The notes below the pieces were generated by a model. It worked only from the letters and a program-made list of their open reading frames with translations, was not told the origin of the DNA and did no database searches. A stretch of 64,000 bases of DNA from Pomphorhynchus laevis (taxonomy: Eukaryota > Acanthocephala > Palaeacanthocephala > Echinorhynchida > Pomphorhynchidae), in assembly GCA_012934845.2 (NCBI GenBank), contig WNNJ02002056.1, positions 1 through 64,000 of the forward strand, in the 5' to 3' direction. The translations under genes were made by a program, and so were the position numbers. Numbering within the stretch: the stretch's first letter is position 1; every line of letters starts with the position of its first letter. Of the stretch, positions 14,101 through 26,600 are shown one piece after another.

Positions 14101-17100
14101 TTTTATATAAAAATTTTAAGAGCTTTAACACACAATTGAAAAAGGCCTAAGGGCCAAAACGTCTTAACCTATTTTGCACTTTTTGCTCGTAACTTCTACA
14201 ATTTATATATAGTAAGTATAAATTAAAATCAATTTATAAGCTACTTCCGGTTGGGATCACGCTATGACCAAAATATATTCGAAATATGATTATTGGTCTC
14301 TACCATCAAAAAACAAAGATTAATTCTTCAATTCTACGTTTGGCCTTGTGGCTTCTTCAAAAATTGTAAGTTTTAATAACCAAAAGATTTAACAAGTGTA
14401 AAATCTTTTGGTGACTTGTTAAATCTTTTGGTTATTAAAACTTACAATTTTTGAAGAAGCGACAAGGCGCAACGTAAAATTGAAGAATTAATCTTTGTGT
14501 TTTGTTGGTAGAGACCAATAATCATATTTCGTATATATAAGATAAAAATCTAAGATTAATTATTTAAATCCCGGTAACAGAAACTCGCCAAGGAAGACAG
14601 ATTTGCTTTAAAATAAAATAGAATGAACCCTTATAAACTCTGGTGGAAGATCCCTGAACACTCTTAAAATCTGGACCCTATTGATGAAGCTCAAAGAGCA
14701 GAAACCGGTCTACGGATTTGATTGCTGATGGACTGTGATGGTTTCCAATACCCGGTTATGTCCATTTCTAATGTTTACTAATTAGTAACAACTATAATGT
14801 CGTGGATCCCTGAACACTCTTAAAATCTGGACCCTATTGATGAAGCTCAATAAGCAGAAACTGGTCTAGGGATTTGATTGCTGATGTACTGTGATGGTTT
14901 CCAATACCCAGTTATGTCCATTTCAACCATTTACTTTTAGTTACAACTATAATGCCGTATCGCCCGACGATCCGGGGCAGGCTCTAATAATATTCATATA
15001 TTATAATGCTGAATCACTTTTGTGATCGCATGTGGACTTGAAGGTCGTACTGTAATAATCATCCTTGTGATGAACCTTTCTAAACTGCTGTGGAGAATCC
15101 CTGAACACTCTTAAAATATGGACTCTACTGATGAAGCTCAATAAGCAGAAACCGATCTAGTGATTTGATTGCTGATGGACTGTGATGGTTTCCGATACTC
15201 AGTTATGTCCGTTTTCCATCGTCTACTTATTAGTAACAACTATAATGTCGTATCGCACTATATTCCAGGGCAGGCTGCAATAATAAATATAATAATAATA
15301 AATCGCTTTATCTCATTTTTTGCTTATTGTGCAAATAATCTAAAAAATTAATATTTAAAATTATTATTATTTAAATTATATATTATAGTTGAGAGAACTT
15401 CATGATCAAACGAATGGAAAATGGAAACACTTGCTTCAGTATGCCTCTGAGATCGGTGCGTCTTCGTGGCCGAGCGGAAAACCGTTTGAAAGCTCTGGAT
15501 GTCGTATGATCAGCATTGAGTTCAGAGATGCATTATCCATAAGATATAACACACTTCATGATGACTGTCCGAACCGATACGGATGTGGAGCTCTATTTGA
15601 CTTGGGAACAATAGCGCATAAACAGTCGGTTAAACATTGTGAACGCTATGAAGACTGTATATCCAAAATCCGACACAAAATATCCATAATTCTTGCTAAA
15701 TCAGCTTCACGATGCATTTGGTCCGCACGATCCAGAATACATAATGTTTGTGCAGAAAGGATACCAATCATTAACAATTACCGCTCTAATAACGAGATGA
15801 CTGACTCACTTTTGCATTGGGATATGGAAAGTGAATGCCTGACATGATTAACAGTGTAAAAATATAAGGGCCCATTTGCGGGCAACCCTTGAAATGTAAT
15901 TACAGTTTAAATTATATATATATGTATATATAATAGTTATATTAAATTGTATATGTGCAATTTAATATGCAATATATTTTGATTTTACAAACAAAAATTA
16001 ATTTATAGGTTAATTATAGGCTTTGCAACTCTTTAATTATGTTAAACTCAATGATTATTTACTTTGGCAAAACAATCATAATACACAACCCGTTCGTATA
16101 ATCTATCAATGAGGTTTTTCATCGAATACTACAAAAGAACGATAATATAATTCTATCCGCACACTGCTGAAACTATAAAGTAAATCGTCAATTTATGAGA
16201 TAAGAACAAGAAGGCATCAAGAAGATTTACCGCGATTTATTTAGTCGACTGGAATGTATAGATTCATATTATCTGCAAATAATTGATTGGTATTTTTTAC
16301 AATATGGAAATTATTTAAATTGTGAATAAGCGAGAACATTCAGTAGTAATACTGAGTTCATCTAATAACGTAAAACAACTATGATTGACACCGTTTGTAA
16401 TATAAAATGCTTGTGATCAATTGAACACCCAGTGTAAACATACACCTAGCGTTTGTTACACCTAAGTGTAACCAACGGGCTAACCTAACAAGTAAAATAT
16501 TCGGGGTGGCCTACAGTATTACATTTCCTCTTAATATCACCCTATTAGAAATTAATTAGTTTAAATCCAAAAATCATTTTGAATTTTACATGATAAATTT
16601 TAATATTTTAATATTAAAATTAAATATATTTTAATATAAATATTATAATTTATATTAAAAAATATAAATAATTTTATATTTCATAAAATATATATAATTT
16701 TAAAATATTATAATATTATTATATAATTTATATTAAAAAATAAAATAAAACATATATATAATTTTAAAATATTATAATATTTACAAAATACTATAATTTT
16801 ATATTTTATACAATCCTATTTTACTTTAGTTTTTTTTTTCGCTGCTTTAGCTCTTCGATTTTTATATTAATACCACAATTTATTTTAATACCATAAATTG
16901 TGAAGTATTTTGGATGTTGAACAGCAAAAGCAATAAAGGAAATACACATCTAATGAAACAATTGAATCTGAAATTTTTGATATTTGAAATAGTAAGGATG
17001 GCGTTATCGGTACCCGATAATCGAAGGAGCGTTCTTAAACTTCTTTCCATAAATTGAAGTAACCAAAGCATTAATATACAGGTTGAGTTATGCAATTTGC

Positions 17101-20100
17101 ATAATCCACGTTTTATACACTACAGAAAAAACACATCGTTGATCAATGTATCAAGGCAATTTCCAATAAAAATAATATGCAAAGCCAGCGTTGATTTATG
17201 ATCTCTTGAGAGTGCTTTTTGAACTGTCATTTCATCACTGTTGCACTGGATTAATAACATTAAATGTTATATACCTTAAGAAAACGATGTGAAAAAACGT
17301 GCCTTCCTTTGCAGATTTGCTGTTACCAGGATTTAAATAATTAATCTTAGATTTTTTATCTTTTAATTTTTGAAGAAGAATCCTTAATCGTTGTTCAGTA
17401 CTGCTACTTTCTATAAAATAACCTTGATAAAATAATTTGTATATTTTTGTACTGACAAAAATAAACATTTTAATCACAATTTCTTACCCCACCTTTTGAT
17501 AGCCTTAAAAATCCTTAAATGTATTTTCAAAAACAGTATTTAACATACTTTAAGTATCTATATAATATAAATTAAATATTAATTTTAGTTCAACATTTTA
17601 ATTTTGTTCAACACTATATCTGAATTTAAACAAGTTATCTAATATAAATAGCGACCAAAAATCACGGACTAAATAAGTTAAGTACACCGATAATGTTAGT
17701 TTTTAAAATGTCAATGCTAATTTTTATTAAGACGTAACAATCCTAATTGATTCAATGTCATATTTGCCCAATGTTTGAGTATTAAAATATACATTTTGAA
17801 ATATTTTAAAGCATCATATTTACATAATTGTATTAATTATTATTTATTTTTTTAATTGGACTGAATATTTTCAGCCCACGAATTTATTCGAGATTTTAAT
17901 TTATTAACATTTTGAATAAAGATTCAAGATTAATTAAAGATCTTAATTTATCCAAGATTACAAATTTAGAAGTTAATTCGATTAGTGAAATCATGAATAT
18001 CCATAAAATAGTAATATTTTAAACATCTTAGTATCTTAGTACAAAATAGTAATACATGATAATTATATTTATTATTGACAAAATAATAAATATTTATTAA
18101 ATGTTTATTAAATATAATTTTTGGTATACATATAAAAATAATGAGAAATATATTACAATTGTATATTAAATTGTATTCGATTAATTATAGTGAAATAAAA
18201 TAACAATTACTAACTTTGTACGACTAACTGTTTGTTGTTTGCTTTATCCGACTCCGATTCATCCCCCTTGAATCTTGCAAATGCAGATTTTTCTGACTGC
18301 AAGGGATTCATATTATTCGAAGGTAATACAGATCCCACAATGTTATCACTGCTTTCTCTGACATTGTAATTGGTATCGTCAAAGTAATTTTCACGTGAAG
18401 AATCTATTTTTCTAACGAACAATTTCTCTTCTTTAATCTTCGTCTCCTTTGTGTTTATTGGCATATTAACAACATCAGGTGAAGTTTCTTTTCGATAACT
18501 GTTATCAGCAAATTCATGCTCTTTTGAACCATTTTTGTCTGATAAAACCTTGTTTACTTCAAGCAAATTTATTCGTTGCATTAACTTTTGTTGAACATTT
18601 AATTGGATGCCAAATTCTTTATCATCGGCGCCTTTAGACGAATAGCTATCAATTTCTTCTGACGACGAGTGATTAACAGAAGACATGCTGCTCAACATTT
18701 TATAAGGGACATTTTCCAGTTTAATGTAGTCAACAATCTCTTGACAATCCACTTTAGCATTATAGGCATTAGTCGGCTTAGTTTCGGAATCTGAAAATCT
18801 ATATGTTTCGGTGAACGCTTTCGTCTGGTTAGGCAATTTTACTGCTCTCACATCCTTTTCGCCATTTTCATTCAACATCGGCTCAATATTATTGAATGCA
18901 TTGTCATTAATTGAAATGTCCTGTTCGGTACTGGTAATAATTGGCAAATTTTTTGATACAGCTTCTTGCAATTCTTTTTTCGATACGACTGATAAAGAAA
19001 CTTTTTTAATGGTATGTGATTGCAATTTTTGTTTCAATACTTCAAAGGGCATGTGTAAAATGACATCATCGCCTGTGTTACAAATAGATAAGCTTGAAAA
19101 ATACAAAACGATTAAATTGCTTTTCAAAAATGTGTATTTTAGTCGAATATAAATACACGGTTTGTTATTTTTATTGTTTTTAATATTGATTGTTATAAAA
19201 GTTAAGATCGCAAAGTGCATTTCTGACTTAAATTTAAAAATTCAAATGTATTGACGTCATTCTGAAATATACACCGGTTCACAGATGAATCACATCTGTG
19301 AACCGGTGTTTTTATCACAATGTGTGATAAAATTTTAAAATTTTAAATTATAGTGTAATGATAATTTCCGCTTTAACGTTCAATTTAAATATTTTTTTCA
19401 ATCAGTAAATTGATGATGTCTTAATTATACCACATTTTTTTTGAATCGAAATGAGACATGCTGGTTTGAAATATTTGTGAATGGTTTTAGGGCCAAACTC
19501 AGCCAAAAAACGTTAAAAACGTTTAAGATTCTGTTATCAATATTTCTTCCACCAATTATGGACATCGTCAGGATAAATTGTATTAACTTTAGATCTCAAA
19601 CTTTTCTTTTTTTGAGATCTAAAGTAAATACAATTTATCCTGACGATGTCCACAATTGGTGGAAGAAATATTGATAACAAAATCTTAAACGTTTTTAACG
19701 TTTTTTGGCTGGGTTTGGCCCTAAAACTATTCGCAAATTTAAATATTGTTTTTTTTTCAATCAGTAAATTGATGATGTCTTAATTATACAACATTTTTAT
19801 AAGTCACCATAATTACACTATAATAATTATAAATTATATCCTGAAACTAAAGGCTAGCATGTTTTATTAGTTAAAATATTTTAGATAGTATTTTGTAACC
19901 TTTTTACCAAATTATGAAGGAAACTATATTTTCAACACCATATGATAAAAGCAGTAGCTCTCGAAAATTCGTAATATTTTTTTTGTATTTACTTGACTCT
20001 CTCCAAACTAAATAATCGATCAAGATAGGTGAACAATTTGTTTATAATAACAGATAATTTTAACAATTTGTATATTTTCAAGAACATATATTTTATTTTA

Positions 20101-20543
20101 TAAACTGATATTTTATTCTATGTCACGAATAGAGACACTAGAAAGAGTTTTCTAGTGTCTAATTAAAAAAGGGTCAATGATATCCCCAAAATGTTTGTCA
20201 CGCTGATTATTTTGAGCACTCTTAGATTGAACATTGTTTTGATTACTTGAATGGTAAATGCTATTAATTAAGATGGACATACGACAAATAAATCCTTATA
20301 TTTTGTCAAACGCGGACGCAATGTGAATTTCGGACAACACATCCATAGCGACAAAGACGATATTGCTTATTTGTCTAAGGCTATAAATTCCGTTTTTGAA
20401 TGAGTATATCCATCTGTATCTATCTTTATTCATCTGGATTTATATGTACTTTTCATGCACATGTGCTTATATGTGTATGATTATCTGTTTTATGTACACG
20501 CATGTATATCAAGGTTTATATGTTTCAAAGCGTGTGTACATCG

Positions 20544-20619
<76 letters not shown>

Positions 20620-23600
20620 TATATAGCATATATCACATATAATGTGTCTTCTCATATAATGTGTTACATATACGCATATAATGTGTCTAATTATGACATA
20701 ATTATGTCTAATTAATTATTATATTATCATAATTATGTTTAATTATAATGTGTATAATTATGCAAATAATCTGTGCAATTGTGTGTTTCTCTGTGTTTTA
20801 TACACACATGCATAACTATGCTTTTAAAGTTACAATGCGTGTATTACGTTGGTTAATTTTGTTTACCTTGCAGTTTATTTCGTAAATGCGTTTTTGTATA
20901 AGTGATTAATTTGATTAAGTTCTTTTTTGTTCTCTATACCCAGTTGATGAGCTGTTCACACATTTTATATGCTATATAACTTAGAATAACGTGAAATCGT
21001 AATTTCATGTTAACGGAAATTTGTTGCTACATATTTTCAGATCTGTCACAAAAAATAAGCCGTTAAAAGGAGAAAACTTTAATAAAAAGAACTTGTCAAA
21101 AAACTTGTCTAAAAAAACTTGTTATTTTAGTGAAACAGAGCAGAACAGAATTTGCTTACCGAATTGGATTATAACGTCATTGCATTGAATCGAAGAACGA
21201 CCGGCGGGTGAATCTGGGACTATTTTGCTGATGACATGGCCAAATTCAATATCCGCCTCAACATGCAATCCGAAACTAGAATATTCCTTTGTCTTGAGCA
21301 GCCGAACAACTTTCGGTATCAATCCTGAACAGATTTTCAAGTAAATTATTTATTATTATTTGCAGAACAACCATTTACTTAAACTAACTAGAAACAATTA
21401 AAATAAATTATCAAGATCTTATATAAATCAGCACTATCAAACATCATAGATGTAGATGCTAACCAAATAAGTTTCTATTTCAGAAATACGATAGTGTAAT
21501 GTCTTAAATGCGTTAAGGCCAATTAAAAGTAATAGACTAACATTCTTTACGATTCACAGGTAACGACAGCTTTCTTTTGAAAAATTACGTAAATGATAAA
21601 TATAATTTGATACGACGAACTGATAAAAGATAAAACTCAGACATCTGTATTGTTGCATTTTATTATGTCAGATAAATATTAAATTATCATATAATTAAGA
21701 CATTTAAATCCCTATAATTTGATAGTTCATACTAGGTTACTATAAGCGGTAAATTTTCATTGTTAAATATTAATATTTATTTAAATATTTTTTTCACCGT
21801 CGCACGTTAGATAGGCTAATTTTTAATGGCACAATATACTACGGGAAAGTAAATAAAGATTATTTGATAAAGTGAAAATCAGGAAGTGTAAGAACTTTAA
21901 AACTCTTTAGGAAAGACACATTCTTAAAGAGTTTCGCTCATTTGACTTTCCTGTGAATACATTGCGTTCTGTAATTAATGTTGTAAGAAAATGGTTTAAA
22001 GAACATGTGCTCAGTGATAATTAAGTAGTTATTTCTTACCCAATAAGATAATGGGTCCCGAAAGTTGGTATAAACAGTTTCCCATGGGAAAGTCACTTAT
22101 CCGTTTAAACAGTTTTTTATAGTCATTTCAACAGCAATGAAGAGTGCTTTGGGGCATTTACAATACGGGCTTAAAAATCCCTTCTTTACCGAACCACAAG
22201 TATATACTGGCGGATCATGCATATATCACAGCTTATGCTATTGACTTAGATAACGTAAAAATAATAACATATATAGTTTAATCGCAGAATGTGTAAAACT
22301 GTGCTGCGGGAGCTAAAAAGCTTTAGTTTTATAATCGTGGGTGTTGCCAAAAACCAGAGTTCGATTGCATGCAGAGCAGACTTCTTTATCACTCCTGGAC
22401 GATCTGATGATAGCGGGAAGCACTAATCAACAAGGTGAACCACCATCAGTCGTTTCGGCTACATGTGATATATTTAAAAAGGCATCTCCAAAAATTTGCT
22501 AACGTAGTAGCATAGGCATAGCCTATTGAAAAAACAACGTGCTTTCCGGATCATCCTAATTTTATTCGAACAGAATTTTAATTGCTCTCGATGCTTGCTT
22601 TCTCACAGGATCCATTTATAGGATACGTTTTTATAGCTTAATCGCAGAATGTGTAAAACTGTGCACGGGGAGCTCAAAAGCTTTAGTTTCATAATCGTAG
22701 ATGTTGCCAAAAACCGGAGTTCGATTGAATGCAGAGCAGACTTCCTTATCACTCCTAGACGATCTGATGGTAGCCGGCAGCACTCATCAGTAGGGTGAAC
22801 TACCATCAGTCGTTTCGGCTGCCTTGTGATATATTTAAAAAGGCATCTCCGAGAATTTGCTAACGTAGTAGCATGGGCATAGCCTCTTTAAACTAACAAC
22901 GTGCTTTCCGGATCATCCTAATTTTATTCGGCAGGAATTTTAATTGCTGTCGCTGCTTGCTTTCTCACAGGAATCCATTTATAGGATACATTTTTATAAT
23001 TTAATCGCAGAATGTGTAAAACTGTGCTCCGGGAGCTAAAAAGCTTCAGTTTCATAATTGTAGATGTTGCCAAAAACCGGAGTTCGATTACATGCAGAGC
23101 AGACTTCCTTATCACTCCTAGACGATCTGATGGTAGCCGGCAGCACTCATCAGTAGGGTGAACTACCATCAGTCGTTTCGGCTGCCTTGTGATATATTTA
23201 AAAGGCATCTCCGAGAATTTGCTAACGTAGTAGCATGGGCATAGCCTCTTTAAACTAACAACGTGCTTTCCGGATCATCCTAATTTTATTCGGCAGGAAA
23301 TTTTAATTGCTGTCACTGTTTAAATTCTCACAGAATCCATTTATAGGATAAGTTTTTATAATTTAATCGCATAATGTGTAAAACTGTGCTCCGGGAGATA
23401 CAAAGCTTCAGGTTCATAATCGTAGATGTTTGCCAAAAACCGGAGTTCGATTACATGCAGAGCAGACTTCCTTATCACTCCTAGACGATCTGATGGTAGC
23501 CGGCAGCACTCATCAGTAGGGTGAACTACCATCAGTCGTTTCGGCTGCCTTGTGATATATTTAAAAAGGCATCTCCGAGAATTTGCTAACGTAGTAGCAT

Positions 23601-26600
23601 GGGCATAGCCTCTTTAAACTAACAACGTGCTTTCCGGATCATCCTAATTTTATTCGGCAGGAATTTTAATTGCTGTCACTGCTTGCTTTCTCACAGGATC
23701 CTTTGTAGGATACATTTTTATAAGCTATCTGGATGTGTTAAACTGTGCTCCGGGAGCTAATCAGCTTCAGTTTCATAATTTTGCCAAAAACCGGAGTTCG
23801 ATTACAAGCAGAGCAGACTTCGTTATCACTCCTAGACGATCTGATGGTAGCCGGCAGCACTCATCAGTAGGGTGAACTACCATCAGTCGTTTCGGCTGCC
23901 TTGTGATATATTGAAAAGGCATCTCCGAGAATTCGCTGACGTGGTAAGCATGGAGCAATAGCCTCTTTAAAGCAAACCACGTGCTTTCCGGATCATCCTA
24001 ATTTTATCGGCAGGAAATTTTATTGCTGTCGTTGGTTGTTTTCTAACAGGATCCTTTGAGGATACATTTTTATAATTTAAGAGCTGAATGGTTCACACTG
24101 TTCTCCGGGAGCTTACAAGCTACAGTTGTATAATCAAGAATTTTGCCAAAAACCGGAGTTCGATTACAAGCAGAGCAGACTTCGTTATCACTCCTAGACG
24201 ATCTGATGGTAGCCGACAGCACTCATCGGTACTGTGAACTAGCATTGGTTATTTCGGCAGCCTTGCGTTATATTTATAAAGCATCTATGAGAATTTGCTA
24301 ACGAGTAGCATGGGCATAGCCTCTTGAAACTAACAACGTACTTTCCGGATCATCCTAATTTTATTCGAACAGAATTTTAATTGCTCTCGATGCTTGCTTT
24401 CTCACAGGATCCATTTATAGGATACGTTTTTATAGCTTAATCGCAGAATGTGTAAAACTGTCCTCCGGGAGCTAAAAAGGTCCCGGAAGTCTGCTCTGTG
24501 TTTAGTCGAACTACGGTTTTTGGCAACATCTACAATAATGAAACTGAAGCATTTTAGCTACTGGAGCAGTTTTACACATTCTGCAATTGAACTATAATAA
24601 CGTATCCTATAAATGGATTCTGTAAGAAAGCAAGCAGCGACAGCAATTAAAATTCCTGCCGAAAAAATAGGACAATCCGGTAAGCACGTTGTTTGTTTCA
24701 ATAGGCTATGCCCATGCCTCTTGAAAGTAAGACACTAAATTTTTTTAAAAGAGATGCTGTTTAACAGGGCTGTTTAACATCGACTTTGAATAATGCAAGA
24801 ATAATTCGGTTCTATTTCTTAGTCTGATGAGGATATATAGAATGCTGCCTGATGTTTATGCCTCTTCATGAGGAAAACATAGTGATATATTTATGAGTAC
24901 ACCAGTGAGTGTCCCAGGGCAGGTGTAACAACAAATTATATTTTATATATTTGCACACTTTTAAGTGTCCCTGTTAAACAGCATTTCTATTAAAAAGAAT
25001 TTAGTGCCTGATGCATGGTTAAACTGTAATAGTCACTGCCATGCACAGAGCTTATGCTAAATTCCCTCCGATGATTCAGATTAAGGGTAGTTCTGTTTTT
25101 CGAGCTTTAAACATTGTTTAAGCGTGTGTTAAGGTGCCTATGGATGATTATAGAAGTCACGGTACTGATGAGCTCCGTTAGAGCGAAACGCGTATACCGT
25201 TGTGAAGTTTGTCGTCACACATAGGATGACTGGGCATACGTAGCGACTTTGAATAATGCAAGAATAATTCGGTTCTATTTCTTAGTCTGATGAGGATATA
25301 TAGAATGCTGCCTGGTGTTTATGCCTCTTCATGAGGAAAACATAGTGATATATTTATGAGTACACCAGTGAGTGTCCCAGGGCAGGTGTAACAACAAATT
25401 ATATTTTATATATTTGCACACTTTTAAGTGTCCCTGTTAAACAGCATTTCTATTAAAAAGAATTTAGTGCCTGATGCATGGTTAAACTGTAATAGTCACT
25501 GCCATGCATAGTGATTATGTTAAATTCTCTCCGATGATTCAGATTAAGTGTATTTCTGTTTTTCAAGCTTTAAACACTGTTTAAGCGTGTGTTAAGGTGC
25601 CTATAGATGATTATAGAAGTCACTGTACTGATAAGCTCCGTAAGAGCGAATCGCGTATACCGTTGTGAAGTTTGTCGTCACACATAGGATGACTGGGCAT
25701 ACGTAGCGACTTTGAATAATGCAAGAATAATTCGGTTCTATTTCTTAGTCTGATGAGGATATATAGAATGCTGCCTGGTGTTTATGCCTCTTCATGAGGA
25801 AAACAGTGATTTATTTACGAGTACACCATTGTGTGTCCCAGGACAGGTGTAACAACAAATTATATTTTATATATTTGTACACTTTAAAGTGTCTCTGTAA
25901 AACAGAATTTCTACTAAAAGGAATTTAGTGCCTGATGCATGGTTAAACTGTAATAGTCACTGCCATGCACAGAGCTTATGCTAAATTCCCTCCGATGATT
26001 CATATTAAGGGTAGTTCTGTTTTTCGAGCTTTAAACACTGTTTAAGCGTGTGTTAAGGTGCCTATAGATGATTATAGTTGTCACGGTACTGATGAGCTCC
26101 GTTAGAGCGAAACGCGTACACCGTTGAGAAGTTTGTCATCACACATAGGATGACTGAGCATACGTAGCGACTTTGAATAATGCAAGAATAATTCGGTTCT
26201 ATTTCTTAGTCTGATGATGAATATAGAATGCTGCCTGGTGTTTATGCCTCTTCATGAGGAAAACAGTGATTTATTTACGAGTACACCATTGTGTGTCCCA
26301 GGACAGGTGTAACAACAAATTATATTTTATATATTTGTACACTTTAAAGTGTCCCTGTAAAACAGAATTTCTACTAAAAGGAATTTAGTGCCTGATGCAT
26401 GGTTAAACTGTAATAGTCACTGCCATGCACAGAGCTTATGCTAAATTCCCTCCGATGATTCAGATTAAGGGTAGTTCTGTTTTTCGAGCTTTAATCACTG
26501 TTTAAGCGTGTGTTAAGGTGTCAATAGATAATTATGGAAGTCACGGTACTGATGAGCTCCGTTAGAGCGAAACGCGTATACCGTTGTGAAGTTTGTCGTA

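Larger units (their letters stand above)
14638..15290 (+). repeat. Direct repeats (~155 and ~290 bp spacing) with hammerhead cores
   Basis: The block starting 'ccctgaacactcttaaaat' occurs three times, at about 14653, 14809 and 15101. Each includes a hammerhead-like segment and then 'gatttgattgctgatg' and 'ctgtgatggtttcc'. The first unit is shortened. The long unit contains 'gtcgtatcgc' and 'ggggcaggct'-type phrases near its end. Confidence 0.8.

Noticed and set aside
17235-17477. GC-AG donor at GAAG|GCACG in the 17410-17275 exon
   Set aside because: It would give phase 1, which does not match the next exon. The GTATAT donor after TTAAG gives phase 2 and fits 10955-10829.
18811-19152. 113-codon plus-strand frame
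   Set aside because: It is the antisense shadow of the PDZ gene exon 19072-18215, which has PDZ2 sequence and consistent splice phases.
22603-23958. Repeated ~60-90-codon minus-strand frames ('RLMVVHPTDECCRLPSDRLG')
   Set aside because: These are chance frames inside the ~360-bp satellite. They begin and end differently in each unit, and the conserved part coincides with the hammerhead-like RNA boxes.
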